A stretch of 64,000 bases of DNA from Plantactinospora sp. KBS50 (GCF_002285795.1 NZ_CP022961.1:6352501-6416500); one strand, 5' to 3'; shown: positions 24,701 to 32,299, counted from the stretch's first letter. Notes: generated by a model not told the origin, from the sequence alone. Made by a program: numbers and translations.

Positions 24701-27700
24701 CGCCGGTTCCGCCGTCTGGGCGCGGTGCGGCAGATCTCCGTCAGCTCCTCCTCCGTCGGCAACGGCACGTCCGTGAAGCCCGCTGCCGTCCGCTCCGCCG
24801 TCGCGCGGTCGACCAACCGATGGCCCTTCGGATTCCAGTCCTCGTACAGCTGGGCCACGGCGACCTCCGGACGGAATTCCCACCTGTTGTTCCGATAGCC
24901 CCAGCACACCGCCTGCATTGGACCGTCCCCTCGGGCCACTGCCATCACGTTGACCGGTGGACCCTCCGGGTCCTTTCGCTTCATCAGCAGGTAATAGCTG
25001 AACGTGAGCGTCTCCATCCGGGCTCCCTAGCAGGTTCGGGTCCAGACCCGGCAGGTCTGATGGCGTCAATCCTCGCCCAGCCAGGTCGTCCGCAAAGGTT
25101 CGACCCTGCCGAGCCAACCAACCTACGTATTCTTGCCGGAGATCAGCGTTGCTCGCACTTCCGATCCACGTCGCGACGCTCGTGTCCATGGCTCCCGGAA
25201 TGGGCCCACCAGGCGCGTCGAGTCCGCCAGGCATTCGGCTGGCGATCCCGCTCGCTTTGTTGATCGATAGAATGTCCAGGAGGGCGTGCATTCGATCGGC
25301 GGCTGAGGCATCGACATCGCGCACAATCTCGTAGGCATCGTGGGTCTGCTTACCGACCGCCCAGCTTGTAGCGGTTGGAAACTGCAGCTCGAACGTCCTT
25401 CCTCCCGGCGACCCCAGAGTGCAATTCAGCCCGAAAAATCGGTTACCAGGTTGCCAGAAGTTCTTGACATCGGTGAGTTGGTAGCCCTTCTCCTCCAGCC
25501 CACGCAGCACCGCGTCCACCGCTGGCCCGTACGCGGCCGACTCCGGCCCTCGCAGTGAAAACCGAACGATGTCGTTGACGTCCCCGAGGGCGGAATCGAG
25601 GCTGACGTCCTGGAACTCGAACTCGGCGAGGTACTTGCGGGCCAACGACTCGGCCGTCTTGACCCGGTGTTCCGCGCCCAACGGGGTCAGCGCGTCGTCA
25701 CCGGTGAGACCCAACCGCTGGTTGATCTCGCCGCTGACGCCCTCCAGATCACCCAGAATCGCGTCGGCATCCGGCCGCGCCCCGGCCAACACGTCGAGCA
25801 ACAACTGCTGCTCGTCCGCGCTCAACTCGTCGAAGTTCGGCGTCCCCGAGTCATCGGTCGCCTCGACATCAGCGGCCGGATCCGGGCCGTGATCCTGCTC
25901 CTGCTCCTGCTCCTGCTCAGCGTCCGGGTCCCGATCCTGATCGGTGTCGGGGTCCCCGTCACCATCGTTGTCGGTGGTCGGATCGGTGTCCGCGTTCGGG
26001 TCGGTGGGCCCGCCGTCGGGTGACGAGGATGCGTCCGGCGAAGGCGAGGGATCCCGGGACGGCCCGGACGCGTTGTCCGGACGCGTACCGGCGACGCCCG
26101 GACCCGGATCGGCGCCGGCCGTGGCCGTACCGGGCGGCGCGACACCGGCCGTGAACGGGTCACCGTTCGCGTCCAGGGTGATCGACCAGACGCCGTCGAC
26201 GCCGTTCGTGTGGATCGGGCCGGTGTCGGACACCGCCCGGATCTGCGCGTCCACCCAGACCACGGTGCCGTTGACGTTCACCGCGTTCCAGGTGTGCGCG
26301 CCACCGCCGACGTCCGCGGTCCAACTCGTGATGACCAGCGCGGCCGATCCCGGACCGGCCTGGCGGAGCCGTTCGGCGACGGCGTCGAGCCCGGTCACAC
26401 CGCTGCCCTGATGGGCAAAGTCCGTACCCAGCCACTGCTGCTGCCGGGCGGTGCTGCCCGCCTCCATCGAACCGGGGTTCGCGGCCGAGGCGGCAACCTG
26501 CGGATCGCCGTACCACGTGGAGAGGAACGAGAGACCGACGTCGGCGCAGTTGTTGTTCCGGCCCGGATTGGCCGGGCCGCCGTCGTTGACCTGCTGCGAC
26601 CAGGTGCCCGTCCGCGGGTCCGGGTGCACCGCCGGACGACCGTCCGGGCCCTGCGGCACGGCGTCGGACAGCGCCTGCTGGTCGCTCGGGTCGGGAGGGA
26701 TCAGGCCCTGCGGGTCGCCGTACGGACGGCTGTCGACCAGGGGCTGACCGTTGGCCAACGCCGCGGACTCCACCGGCGGTGGCTGCCAGCCGGGTGGCCG
26801 CTGCGGATCCGCCACCGGTTCGATGCCGAGGTCGGAGAGGAACACCTCGCAGGACCTGCAGGGTGGCCGGTAGTTGCCGTGCTCGTACCGGACATCGCCG
26901 TCTACCGCCGGGTTCACCTGGTGGGTCACGATCTTCGCGCCGGCGAGCGCGGACCGGGCGTACGCCTCGAAGTCGCCGCCGGGCCGGCCGGCGGCCTCCC
27001 ACTGCCGCTGCAGCCGGTAGAGCGCGTCGGAGACCAGCGCCACCTCGGCGCACTTGCCGTGTCCGGCGCCCGGCTGCTCCACCTGCTGCTTGATCCGGTC
27101 GAGGATCTGCTGTGCCACCGGGTGCGGCGCGGGATTGGTGACCGGGTTGGTGGACTTGTCCGCGGTCATGCTGGTGTGCGTCGTGATCTGCCCGTCCGGG
27201 GTGAGCAGCGCGCCGGCCATGCCGGGATACTTCGCCCTCGAGATGTCGCCCTGACCGGCCGCGGCCTGCACCGCGTCGGCGAGCGTCCGGGACGCGTCGA
27301 TGAGCGCCCGCTCGGCCTCGGGGCCGGTCGGATCGCCATCGACCAGCGTCGGATCGAGGCGCCAGCTGTGTGTCCCGTTCGCGGTCGGACCGGTGGAACG
27401 CTCGAGGCTGCCCGGATCGACGGCGCCGGTCGAGGCGGGGGCCGGGTTCGCGGCCGAGTCGGACACCGGGCTGGCGTGCGGGTCCGACGCCGGATGGCCG
27501 ACCGGATCCGTCCGCTGCTGCCCGGCCGGGTCCGTCGCGGGATGACCGGTGGTGTCGGCACCGGGATGGCCGCCGGCCGACACCAGCGGTACGACGGTGG
27601 TCGCGTCATGGTTGGGACGCTGATCCGGCGCGGAGTCGGCCCTCGGCGCGGCGGCGTGCTGACCATCCGGCCGCTGGCCCGGGTCCGCCGGGACGGTGCC

Positions 27701-29920
27701 GGCCGGGTGACCACCCGCGGGGACGGCGGTACGGCCGTCCGCCCGCGCGGAGCCCTGCGGGTTGCTCGCTGCCGAGGTCGACTGCTGGCTCGGCCCGGGC
27801 GTACCCGTCGGCTGGTTGCCCGTGGGGTTGGCCGGGTTCACCGTCACCGAGCCGGCCGAGTTGGACGCCGTCGTGGTGACGTTGGGACGAACGGCGCCGC
27901 CGCCCTGGGCGCCGGTCGTCGACGTGCCGGCGGTCGACGTGCCGGTGTTGGACTGCTGGGTCGCGCCGGTGTTCGGCCCGGCCGCCGGGTTTCCCGGTCC
28001 ACCGGTCGTGGCGTTGCTACCCGGAGCGGTCGAGGTCGGGCTCCCGGTGGTCGGATTGGCCACCACCGGGCCGCTGGCCGCCGGGTTCACAGTGGTCCCG
28101 GCCGGGTTCACGGTGCTACCGGCCACGGGGTTCACGGCGGTCCCGGCCGCGGGGTTCACGCCGGTCGGACCGCCCGGCGTGGCGCCCGCCGGCGCCGGGT
28201 TCACCTGCGCCTGCGGTCCGGTCGGCGTGCCGGGGGCAGCCACCGGCCCCGAGCCGGGGCCGCCGGCCTGAGACGCGACGAGGGGCGGCCCGGTCGAATC
28301 CGACCCGCTGGCGTGGGCCGGGTCCGCCGGCGGAGTCGTACCGCCGGTATCGGCCGACGAGATGGGGGCGGCGGCTACCGGCACGGGTGCTGCGGGTGAA
28401 GGCGCCGCGTGTGAAGGCGCCGTGCTCGTCGAGGCGGAAGCGTCGGTGCCGGCGTGCACCGGTTCCGCCGTGCCCGCACTCGGAGCCTGGTAGGCCACGG
28501 ATCCGTTGGGCGGCGGGGCGCCACCGGTTGTGCCGTTCTGCGTCGTGCCGCTCTGGGTCGTGCCGCTCTGGGTCGTGCCGCTCTGGGTCGTGCCGCTCTG
28601 GGTCGTGCCGCCCGTGCCCTGGCTCGACCCGCCGACGTTCGACCCCGAACTGGTCGACCCGGAAGTGGTCGACCCGGAAGTGGTCGACCCGGAAGTGGTC
28701 GACCCCGAGTTCGACGTCGAGCCGGTCGAGGCCGAACCGGTACCGGTGGCACCGCCGAGGCCCGTTCCGGCGCCGAGCCCCGCACCGGTACCCGTACCGA
28801 TGCCCGTACCCGCACCCGCGCCGGTCCCGCCGCCCGCGCCGCCGGTCCCACCGTTCAGCCCGGCGATGTTGTTGGCCAGGTTGGCCAGGCCGTGACCGGC
28901 CAGGTGGCCGCCGGCTTCGGCGCCGGTCCGGCCGGCACCGCTGGTGAATCCGCCGAGCAGGTCGCTGGCGGTCGGCATCTGGAACTGTTGATTGACCGCC
29001 AGGTTGGCCAGCACGCTGGCGGTGGGTGAGATCACCGCGTTCTGGAGACCGGACTGCAACGCGTGCTTGCCGGGGAAGTGCACCACCGGAACGTCGAACC
29101 GGGTCAGGACCCGCGGCGCCAACCTGCCCCCGAGCTTGTTCAGGCCGAGCCCCACGCCGACGCCGAACGCCCCACCGGCGCCGGAGGTCAGGGTCCGCTT
29201 GACGTCCCACTCGGTCCGCGTGCCCTTGGCCATCTGGTACGCCTGAGCGCCGGCGTCGATGATCAGCTCCTCGCCGACCTCCTCGATCAGCTCCCTGCCG
29301 ATGTGCTTGGCGAGCTGCCGGGCGCTCTGCCGACTGACCTGCTGGCCGACCTCCCGGACGGTGGTCCGGAAGAGCAGTTTGAGCCCTTCCTTGGTGAAGA
29401 ACTTCCGGCCGAGCTGAGCCAGCAGGCGCCGGAACGCCATCATGACGGCCTGCCGGCCGCCCTGCAGGATGCCGGGGATGGCGCCCGCCGAGACGCCGCC
29501 CAGCCAGGCCATGAGCAGCGCCACGAAGACCGCGATCACCGTGATGATGACGGAGATCAACACCGTGAGCTTGGCGTACTCGATCTCCATGGCCGCGTTC
29601 TCGCAGCCCGCGCTGAACTGGCTGGCCGCCTCCTGAAGCAACGGCAACCCGGTGTTCGGGCCGACCCCCAGTTGGGTCCACAGCTCGCCGAAGGCCGGAC
29701 CCGCGCCGCCACCCCAGTTTTCCAGGATGACCATGGCCGCGCCGTCGGCATCGCCGAGGACGTTGCTGATCTCGTCGCTCAGCTGGCTCCACACCTCGGC
29801 CAGCTCGCGCATCTTGTCTTCGTCGCCACTCGGCCACGCCTCACCGGCGCCGACCCAGCAGATCGCGTCCCAGACCCAGCCGTACTCGCCGAGCGTGCTC
29901 TTGGGATTGGGTACCGACAA
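21662..29920 (-). CDS. giant ESX-type polymorphic toxin, N-terminal part
   Basis: 2,752-codon open frame; real coding in it ends near 21775, where a frameshift leads to the downstream part. TTG start after GAAGGGG. Residues 1-355: WXG/CpnT-like trafficking region with W-rich start, ENWGGGAGPAFGELWTQLG and a TM helix at 118-141. Residues 356-900: Gly/Ser/Thr repeats (SGSTTSGSTT, GTTQSGTTQS, GTTVNPA). About 950-1030: YwqJ-like deaminase (GHGKCAEVAL, PPCRSCEVFL). About 1100-1263: Tox-PL papain fold (NNNCADVGLS, GGAHTWNAVN, VVWVDAQI). About 1357-1607: possible RelA/SpoT-like nucleotidyltransferase (VKNFWQPGNRFFGLN, TFELQFPTATS). Two more Tox-PL modules at about 1870-2110 and 2170-2407. Segments between them overlap immunity-type genes in another frame. 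Confidence 0.7.
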   Translation of the reverse strand: MSVPNPKSTLGEYGWVWDAICWVGAGEAWPSGDEDKMRELAEVWSQLSDEISNVLGDADGAAMVILENWGGGAGPAFGELWTQLGVGPNTGLPLLQEAASQFSAGCENAAMEIEYAKLTVLISVIITVIAVFVALLMAWLGGVSAGAIPGILQGGRQAVMMAFRRLLAQLGRKFFTKEGLKLLFRTTVREVGQQVSRQSARQLAKHIGRELIEEVGEELIIDAGAQAYQMAKGTRTEWDVKRTLTSGAGGAFGVGVGLGLNKLGGRLAPRVLTRFDVPVVHFPGKHALQSGLQNAVISPTASVLANLAVNQQFQMPTASDLLGGFTSGAGRTGAEAGGHLAGHGLANLANNIAGLNGGTGGAGGGTGAGAGTGIGTGTGAGLGAGTGLGGATGTGSASTGSTSNSGSTTSGSTTSGSTTSGSTSSGSNVGGSSQGTGGTTQSGTTQSGTTQSGTTQSGTTQNGTTGGAPPPNGSVAYQAPSAGTAEPVHAGTDASASTSTAPSHAAPSPAAPVPVAAAPISSADTGGTTPPADPAHASGSDSTGPPLVASQAGGPGSGPVAAPGTPTGPQAQVNPAPAGATPGGPTGVNPAAGTAVNPVAGSTVNPAGTTVNPAASGPVVANPTTGSPTSTAPGSNATTGGPGNPAAGPNTGATQQSNTGTSTAGTSTTGAQGGGAVRPNVTTTASNSAGSVTVNPANPTGNQPTGTPGPSQQSTSAASNPQGSARADGRTAVPAGGHPAGTVPADPGQRPDGQHAAAPRADSAPDQRPNHDATTVVPLVSAGGHPGADTTGHPATDPAGQQRTDPVGHPASDPHASPVSDSAANPAPASTGAVDPGSLERSTGPTANGTHSWRLDPTLVDGDPTGPEAERALIDASRTLADAVQAAAGQGDISRAKYPGMAGALLTPDGQITTHTSMTADKSTNPVTNPAPHPVAQQILDRIKQQVEQPGAGHGKCAEVALVSDALYRLQRQWEAAGRPGGDFEAYARSALAGAKIVTHQVNPAVDGDVRYEHGNYRPPCRSCEVFLSDLGIEPVADPQRPPGWQPPPVESAALANGQPLVDSRPYGDPQGLIPPDPSDQQALSDAVPQGPDGRPAVHPDPRTGTWSQQVNDGGPANPGRNNNCADVGLSFLSTWYGDPQVAASAANPGSMEAGSTARQQQWLGTDFAHQGSGVTGLDAVAERLRQAGPGSAALVITSWTADVGGGAHTWNAVNVNGTVVWVDAQIRAVSDTGPIHTNGVDGVWSITLDANGDPFTAGVAPPGTATAGADPGPGVAGTRPDNASGPSRDPSPSPDASSSPDGGPTDPNADTDPTTDNDGDGDPDTDQDRDPDAEQEQEQEQDHGPDPAADVEATDDSGTPNFDELSADEQQLLLDVLAGARPDADAILGDLEGVSGEINQRLGLTGDDALTPLGAEHRVKTAESLARKYLAEFEFQDVSLDSALGDVNDIVRFSLRGPESAAYGPAVDAVLRGLEEKGYQLTDVKNFWQPGNRFFGLNCTLGSPGGRTFELQFPTATSWAVGKQTHDAYEIVRDVDASAADRMHALLDILSINKASGIASRMPGGLDAPGGPIPGAMDTSVATWIGSASNADLRQEYVGWLARQGRTFADDLAGRGLTPSDLPGLDPNLLGSPDGDAHVQLLPADEAKGPGGSTGQRDGSGPRGRSNAGGVLGLSEQQVGIPSGGRRGPAVRGLESEGPSVGRPRDGGADGSGLHGRAVADGGGADGDLPHRAQTAEPADLSDGEADLRLLPDDETDRAGRASGERSGRGGQSRSDSGGVPGLPAQDLGVPPGSGSDVAGPGPGRPYPHTSGPGDGGAGDGGVHAGAVAERGGADPDLSGGRPERAPGNVEVGDSGPHPESPQDGGPSDQSGRPPLPGTRVEGPGELAPIESPQFQADLASSLLDPGGDGFVVGANPATHPYGQIVNDGGPLVRGRSNNCLDCSLSALSSFAGVPQVSAPRWADVNPDGLVDSQSGERGGIARASQWLGGQWNPLPTMPGTPAERAAWVSWQYDMLQHQVAQEGPGASALVVADWVAFDPHTGQPMVDLDGNVQSAGAHAFVIVNPADGSGPVWWDPQSGMTWSQPPAQYVAATHTLYSMPLAPVSPTGGPPTSNTVAGTDQQGGGRPTHEARPFADGEGTDPDLPGGQQPVADPHPEPQGAAALSDLAGTRVIGPGELAPVESPEYRTYVASTLVRPDGNGYVLGANPATHPYGQIVNDGGPLVRGRSNNCLDCSLSALSSFAGEPQVSAPRWADVGPDGSVDSQSGERGGIARASQWLGGQWDAQPADLPGTPAERAPRVAQQYADLHRRIAEAGPGASALVVADWVAFDPLTGQPVVDVDGNVRSAGAHAFVIVNPADGSGPVWWDPQSGMTWSQPPVDYLAATHTLWSMPAPMVNLGVAVDTAGNAPDSVTPPGRTTDPSAEGGHDGGRGTRADESAPRDAESDSASPVRVRLGGAGDPLAGTAGAGDARGSGRVHHRPGRGGDGASQPATSTDHRGVQGSEADGADVRSPGLADDGATGDVAAGSDGVDPGPSDGPGSVSGRPGGGEPGDGPPGDGGGLDDDGGPDLWRAATGATFGGALLDADPARTGVAIRRALTDGPLPMGAAVDAAAGTVTLDTATGPFRVTIVPVIVPADLPVAPVASIDMSGPEAVVRVSASAEPDHIRCAVAAALAEVDTVAQDRAVGLRLDATTALAEGARPEGSGERVLTPPTWAASPSCGSRWRTPGPPRAIRRGRRRPGRRRSAC
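22339..22632 (-). CDS. YrhB/Imm35-like immunity protein nested in the toxin gene
   Basis: 97 residues from the ATG at 22632 with GGAAGG eight bases before it. The sequence MTEDEARELMSRLLGTQNQI, then FGWAAQEILSPEQRAQGMHV and GQGVFIIDQDGVVTAHRSLP with RLIIEEYKAAR resembles the YrhB/Imm35 fold: W near the first strand, a hydrophobic strand ending in D-G-V, and a terminal Y-K helix. It lies directly after the last Tox-PL module, where an immunity gene is expected, yet in a frame different from the toxin, whose frame stays open across it. Family assignment is moderate; immunity role is inferred from position. Confidence 0.7.
   Translation of the reverse strand: MTEDEARELMSRLLGTQNQIALHPFEFGWAAQEILSPEQRAQGMHVGQGVFIIDQDGVVTAHRSLPPRLIIEEYKAARQTGQTSGRQVWPTTEQPAT
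22690..24290 (-). repeat. duplicated Tox-PL toxin module (876-bp spacing)
   Basis: Two copies of a papain-fold glutamine-deamidase module, about 23570-24290 and 22690-23410. Matching positions such as GACAACGAAC at 24081 and 23205 are 876 bp apart, a multiple of three, and long stretches (for example 23970-24156 against 23094-23280) are almost identical. Both keep the full triad: Cys in RSNNCLDCSLSAL, His in AGAHAFVIVNP, Asp in VWWDPQSGM. Divergence is greatest at the edges. A recent cassette duplication within the toxin locus. Confidence 0.85.
23461..23530 (-). pseudogene. 3' remnant of a duplicated immunity-type gene
   Basis: In the same frame as the small genes at 24361 and 24694, the segment reads RSPTEKELTRICQEGSSR and then a TAG stop at 23463-23461. 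It matches the ends of those proteins (LPTEEELTEICRT and LPSEEELTRICRV). Only the last ~20 codons are left, placed between the second and third Tox-PL modules. It shows that the cassette copied to make the Tox-PL duplication included the end of an immunity gene. Confidence 0.6.
24361..24690 (-). CDS. small immunity-type protein 2, nested in the toxin frame
   Basis: 109 residues, ATG three bases after the stop of its upstream paralogue, so probably translated by coupling. More than half of its positions match that paralogue: MERLTFDYYLMMKRTEPDGP, AVCRGYRHKTWEFRPEVAAT, ADRATAERATAGFTPVPLPS, EEELTRICRVAG. No known family recognised. The toxin frame runs through the same bases as low-complexity Gly/Asp/Arg sequence. 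Conservation between the two small proteins shows this frame is the one under selection. The position between two toxin modules suggests an immunity function. Confidence 0.75.
   Translation of the reverse strand: MERLTFDYYLMMKRTEPDGPPVNVLAVADSLGPTQAVCRGYRHKTWEFRPEVAATWLDPDRDDLILIPADRATAERATAGFTPVPLPSEEELTRICRVAGPNGRPGMSR
24694..25017 (-). CDS. small immunity-type protein 1, nested in the toxin frame
   Basis: 107 residues, ATG preceded by AGGGAG at good spacing. METLTFSYYLLMKRKDPEGP, AVCWGYRNNRWEFRPEVAVA, DRATAERTAAGFTDVPLPTE, EELTEICRTAP. Tandem paralogue of the gene downstream. It begins right after the end of the RelA/SpoT-like module and is the best candidate for its immunity protein. The giant toxin frame shows no stop before it and continues through it. 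Unknown family; a beta-rich small protein with a C-terminal helix is likely from the hydrophobic pattern. Confidence 0.75.
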   Translation of the reverse strand: METLTFSYYLLMKRKDPEGPPVNVMAVARGDGPMQAVCWGYRNNRWEFRPEVAVAQLYEDWNPKGHRLVDRATAERTAAGFTDVPLPTEEELTEICRTAPRRRNRRT

Positions 29921-29968
29921 CCCCTTCGCCCCTTCGCCCGGTCCAGCTCAGTCAGTCAGAGCCTGGAG

Positions 29969-30307
29969 CTACTTGCCCTGTTCGGGGAACCACTTGGAGA
30001 TCAGGTCGTCGGTGTCCACCGTGCCGTCGACGGCGGAGGCTACGTCGACGCCGAGCCCCTGGAACCGGTCGACGAGTTCCTTGCCGTCGGTCAGCACGTT
30101 CTTGGCGGGCGCCTTGTCGTCGAGGTAGTTCTTGTTGAACTCGGTGCCGGGCTGATCGGTGCCCCACGGCTTCGCACCGTTCAGCTCGTCGATCCTCCCC
30201 ACCAGCTGCGCCCACCGCCCCGCGAGCTGCTGCCCCGCGGTGTTGAGGTTCGATGCGGCGTTCCGGGCCGCCACCGGGTGGACGAAGGTCTCCTCTTCCT
30301 CGCTCAT
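29969..30307 (-). CDS. WXG100-like small secretion-associated protein
   Basis: 112 residues; the ATG overlaps the stop of the YbaB-like gene (ATGA). Helical first half with AARNAASNLNTAGQQLAGRW and AQLVGRIDELNGAKPWGTDQ, then PGTEFNKNYLDDKAP, and a second helical half ending in KWFPEQGK. The helix-turn-helix layout, length near 100 and W-containing turn (PWGTD) fit a divergent WXG100 protein. It lies 49 bases before the giant toxin and on the same transcript, so it may be the toxin's secretion partner or chaperone, as known for LXG/WXG toxin operons. Confidence 0.75.
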   Translation of the reverse strand: MSEEEETFVHPVAARNAASNLNTAGQQLAGRWAQLVGRIDELNGAKPWGTDQPGTEFNKNYLDDKAPAKNVLTDGKELVDRFQGLGVDVASAVDGTVDTDDLISKWFPEQGK

Positions 30308-30699
30308 CGGTCCTCCTCGGGCTTGGGCAGCTCGGTGTCGAGCTGGCGGAAGATGCCTTCCAGGTCATGGTCCATGTACGCCTGGAACTGCGCATCGGGC
30401 ACGAACGGGCGGCACAGCTCCTCGACCTCGGCCATCGCCTTGGCGGCGGCCCGGCGGATGGTCTCGGTCACCGTCTCGGACAGTTCCCTGGAGTTGGGCC
30501 GGCGGTAGATGCGCGGGTCGAACTCCACCTTGATGACCTGCCCCCGGGGGCCGACCGTCGCCGTGACGAGACCGTCGTCGGAGCTGGCCTGCGCGGAAAC
30601 GGCCTTGAGCCTCTGCTGTAGTTCGCCGACGCCGGAACGCATGTGCTCCCATTGGGACATCAGCTCGTCGGCGCGGGCGCGCAGCCCCGATATGTCCAT
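30304..30699 (-). CDS. YbaB/EbfC-family protein heading the toxin operon
   Basis: 131 residues from the ATG at 30699, six bases after GGGAGGA; the frame is open further upstream without a ribosome site. MDISGLRARADELMSQWEHM starts a coiled helix, followed by VTATVGPRGQVIKVEFDPRI, the beta hairpin typical of YbaB/EbfC, and LSETVTETIRRAAAKAMAEV, its second helix. YbaB proteins bind DNA as dimers in other contexts. In actinobacteria they repeatedly occur at the head of ESX effector operons, with an unknown role. Operon order here: YbaB, WXG100-like, giant toxin. Confidence 0.85.
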   Translation of the reverse strand: MDISGLRARADELMSQWEHMRSGVGELQQRLKAVSAQASSDDGLVTATVGPRGQVIKVEFDPRIYRRPNSRELSETVTETIRRAAAKAMAEVEELCRPFVPDAQFQAYMDHDLEGIFRQLDTELPKPEEDR

Positions 30700-30792
30700 C
30701 CTGTCCTCCCGCCACGCCCCCGGACACCCGCCAGCGGCGAGCGACGTGTCAGCTCGACGATACTGAATGGCCGCCAGCCAGGGGACCCCCCG

Positions 30793-30827
30793 GCGACCGA
30801 GCCACGGCCGCCGAGCGGCTCGGTCGC
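30793..30827. promoter_or_regulatory. 11-bp inverted repeat upstream of mycP
   Basis: GCGACCGAGCC (30793-30803) and GGCTCGGTCGC (30817-30827) are perfect complements around a 13-base loop, about 35 bases before the mycosin start. It lies in the 164-bp divergent gap between the YbaB operon and mycP. It may be an operator or an RNA hairpin in the mycP leader; sequence alone does not decide. Confidence 0.5.
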
Positions 30828-30863
30828 TAGGATGCACCCGGATCGAACGGAAGGTCGGCACGG

Positions 30864-32282
30864 ATGATCAGGAGCCACCGTACTGTTCGAACGGTGCTGG
30901 CCGCGGCGGCGGTGTCCGTGGCGGCGGTGTCCGTGGCGGCGGCCTCCCCGGTCGGGCTCGGCCCGGGTGGCGCGCCGAGCCTCCCGGTCACCGCGCTCCG
31001 CCCCGCGTCGGCCCTCCAACTCGCCGATGTGGTGCCCGCGCGGGCGCCGGCACCCACCCGGGCCCTGGCGCCCGGTGCCGACGGCTGCGACGAGGACCCC
31101 AAGCCGAGTGACATCATCGACAAGACGCCGTGGCAGCAGACCTGGCTGGCGCCGGAACGGGTCTGGCCGTTCAGCACCGGCGCGGGCGTCACCGTCGCGG
31201 TCATCGACTCGGGCACCGACGCCCGGCATCCCCAACTCGCCGGCCGGGTGCTGACCGGGTACGACATGCTGCATGACGCGACGGGTGGCGATGTCGACTG
31301 CGTGTCCCACGGCACCGCCGTGGCCAGCATCATCGCCGCCCAGCGGCAGGAGGGGATCGGCTTCCAGGGCCTCGCTCCCGGTGTGCGGATCCTGCCCGTC
31401 CGGGTCAGCGAGCGCGAGGTCGACCAGGCCAACAACGGCACCGGCGAGTACGTGTCACCGAGCACGTTCGCCAGCGCGATCCGGCGCGCCGTGGACGACG
31501 GCGCACAGGTGATCAACCTTTCCCTCACGCTCTCCACGTCCGGCCCCGACCTGGAGGCGGCGGTGAAGTACGCCCGCGCGCACGACGTGGTCCTGGTGGC
31601 CGCGGCCGGCAACCAGCACCACGACGACGGACGGCCGGATCCGACGCCCTATCCCGCGGCGTACGACGGGGTGATCGGGGTGGGTGCGATCGAGGAGAGC
31701 GGCGCGCGGGTCGGCGAATCCCAGATCGGCCCGTACGTCGATCTGGTCGCGCCGGGTGGCTCGGTCGTGGCCGCGACCAGGCTGTTCGGGCACAACCTGT
31801 TCACCGGCACCAGTTTCGCCACCCCGATGGTCAGCGCCGCCGCCGCCCTGATCAGGTCGGCCGAGCCGGAACTCTCCGCCGACGAGGTGGCCGAGCGGAT
31901 CGTGGCCACCACGGACCCGGCCCGGGGCGATGCCAGCCTCGGCTACGGCAGCGGCGTGCTCGACATCTACCGTGCGGTCACCGAGCGGCTCACCGGTGGA
32001 GCGCCGGTGGCGCTGCCGCCGCTACCCGAACTGCGGCAGGACGCGGGGGCGGCGGCCCGCGCGGCACGATGGGCCGCGATCCGTCGGGTGGCGCTGTGGG
32101 CGCTGCTCGGCACCGCGGTCGCGGTCGGCTCGGTGGTCGCGGTGGGACTGGTGCTGCCCCGCGGCCGCCGGCGAGGCTGGCGACCGGTCCGGCCGGCGGA
32201 TCCACCACCGGCGGCCGCGACCGAGACGGACGAGCCGGAGGAGAAGTTCTTCCAGGTGCCGGTCGGCAACCGGCCGCATTGA
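30864..32282 (+). CDS. mycP: mycosin, subtilisin-like ESX protease (first copy)
   Basis: 472 residues with a signal peptide at the N-terminus (two VSVAA repeats before VGLGPGG). S8 triad visible: Asp115 in VAVIDSGTDARHP, His149 in DCVSHGTAVASI, Ser317 in FTGTSFATPMVSAAA. Near the C-terminus a TM helix (VALWALLGTAVAVGSVVAVG) precedes a basic stretch and an acidic tail, the layout of membrane-anchored MycP. Mycosins sit on the periplasmic face of the ESX complex, stabilise it and cleave substrates. It is transcribed away from the toxin operon and ends at a strong terminator shared with the esx genes. Confidence 0.93.
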   Translation: MIRSHRTVRTVLAAAAVSVAAVSVAAASPVGLGPGGAPSLPVTALRPASALQLADVVPARAPAPTRALAPGADGCDEDPKPSDIIDKTPWQQTWLAPERVWPFSTGAGVTVAVIDSGTDARHPQLAGRVLTGYDMLHDATGGDVDCVSHGTAVASIIAAQRQEGIGFQGLAPGVRILPVRVSEREVDQANNGTGEYVSPSTFASAIRRAVDDGAQVINLSLTLSTSGPDLEAAVKYARAHDVVLVAAAGNQHHDDGRPDPTPYPAAYDGVIGVGAIEESGARVGESQIGPYVDLVAPGGSVVAATRLFGHNLFTGTSFATPMVSAAAALIRSAEPELSADEVAERIVATTDPARGDASLGYGSGVLDIYRAVTERLTGGAPVALPPLPELRQDAGAAARAARWAAIRRVALWALLGTAVAVGSVVAVGLVLPRGRRRGWRPVRPADPPPAAATETDEPEEKFFQVPVGNRPH

Positions 32283-32299
32283 CGCTCCGGCGGCAGAAA

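Noticed and set aside
30700-30863. A riboswitch before mycP
   Set aside because: Only one simple 11-bp hairpin is visible; no conserved riboswitch core recognised.
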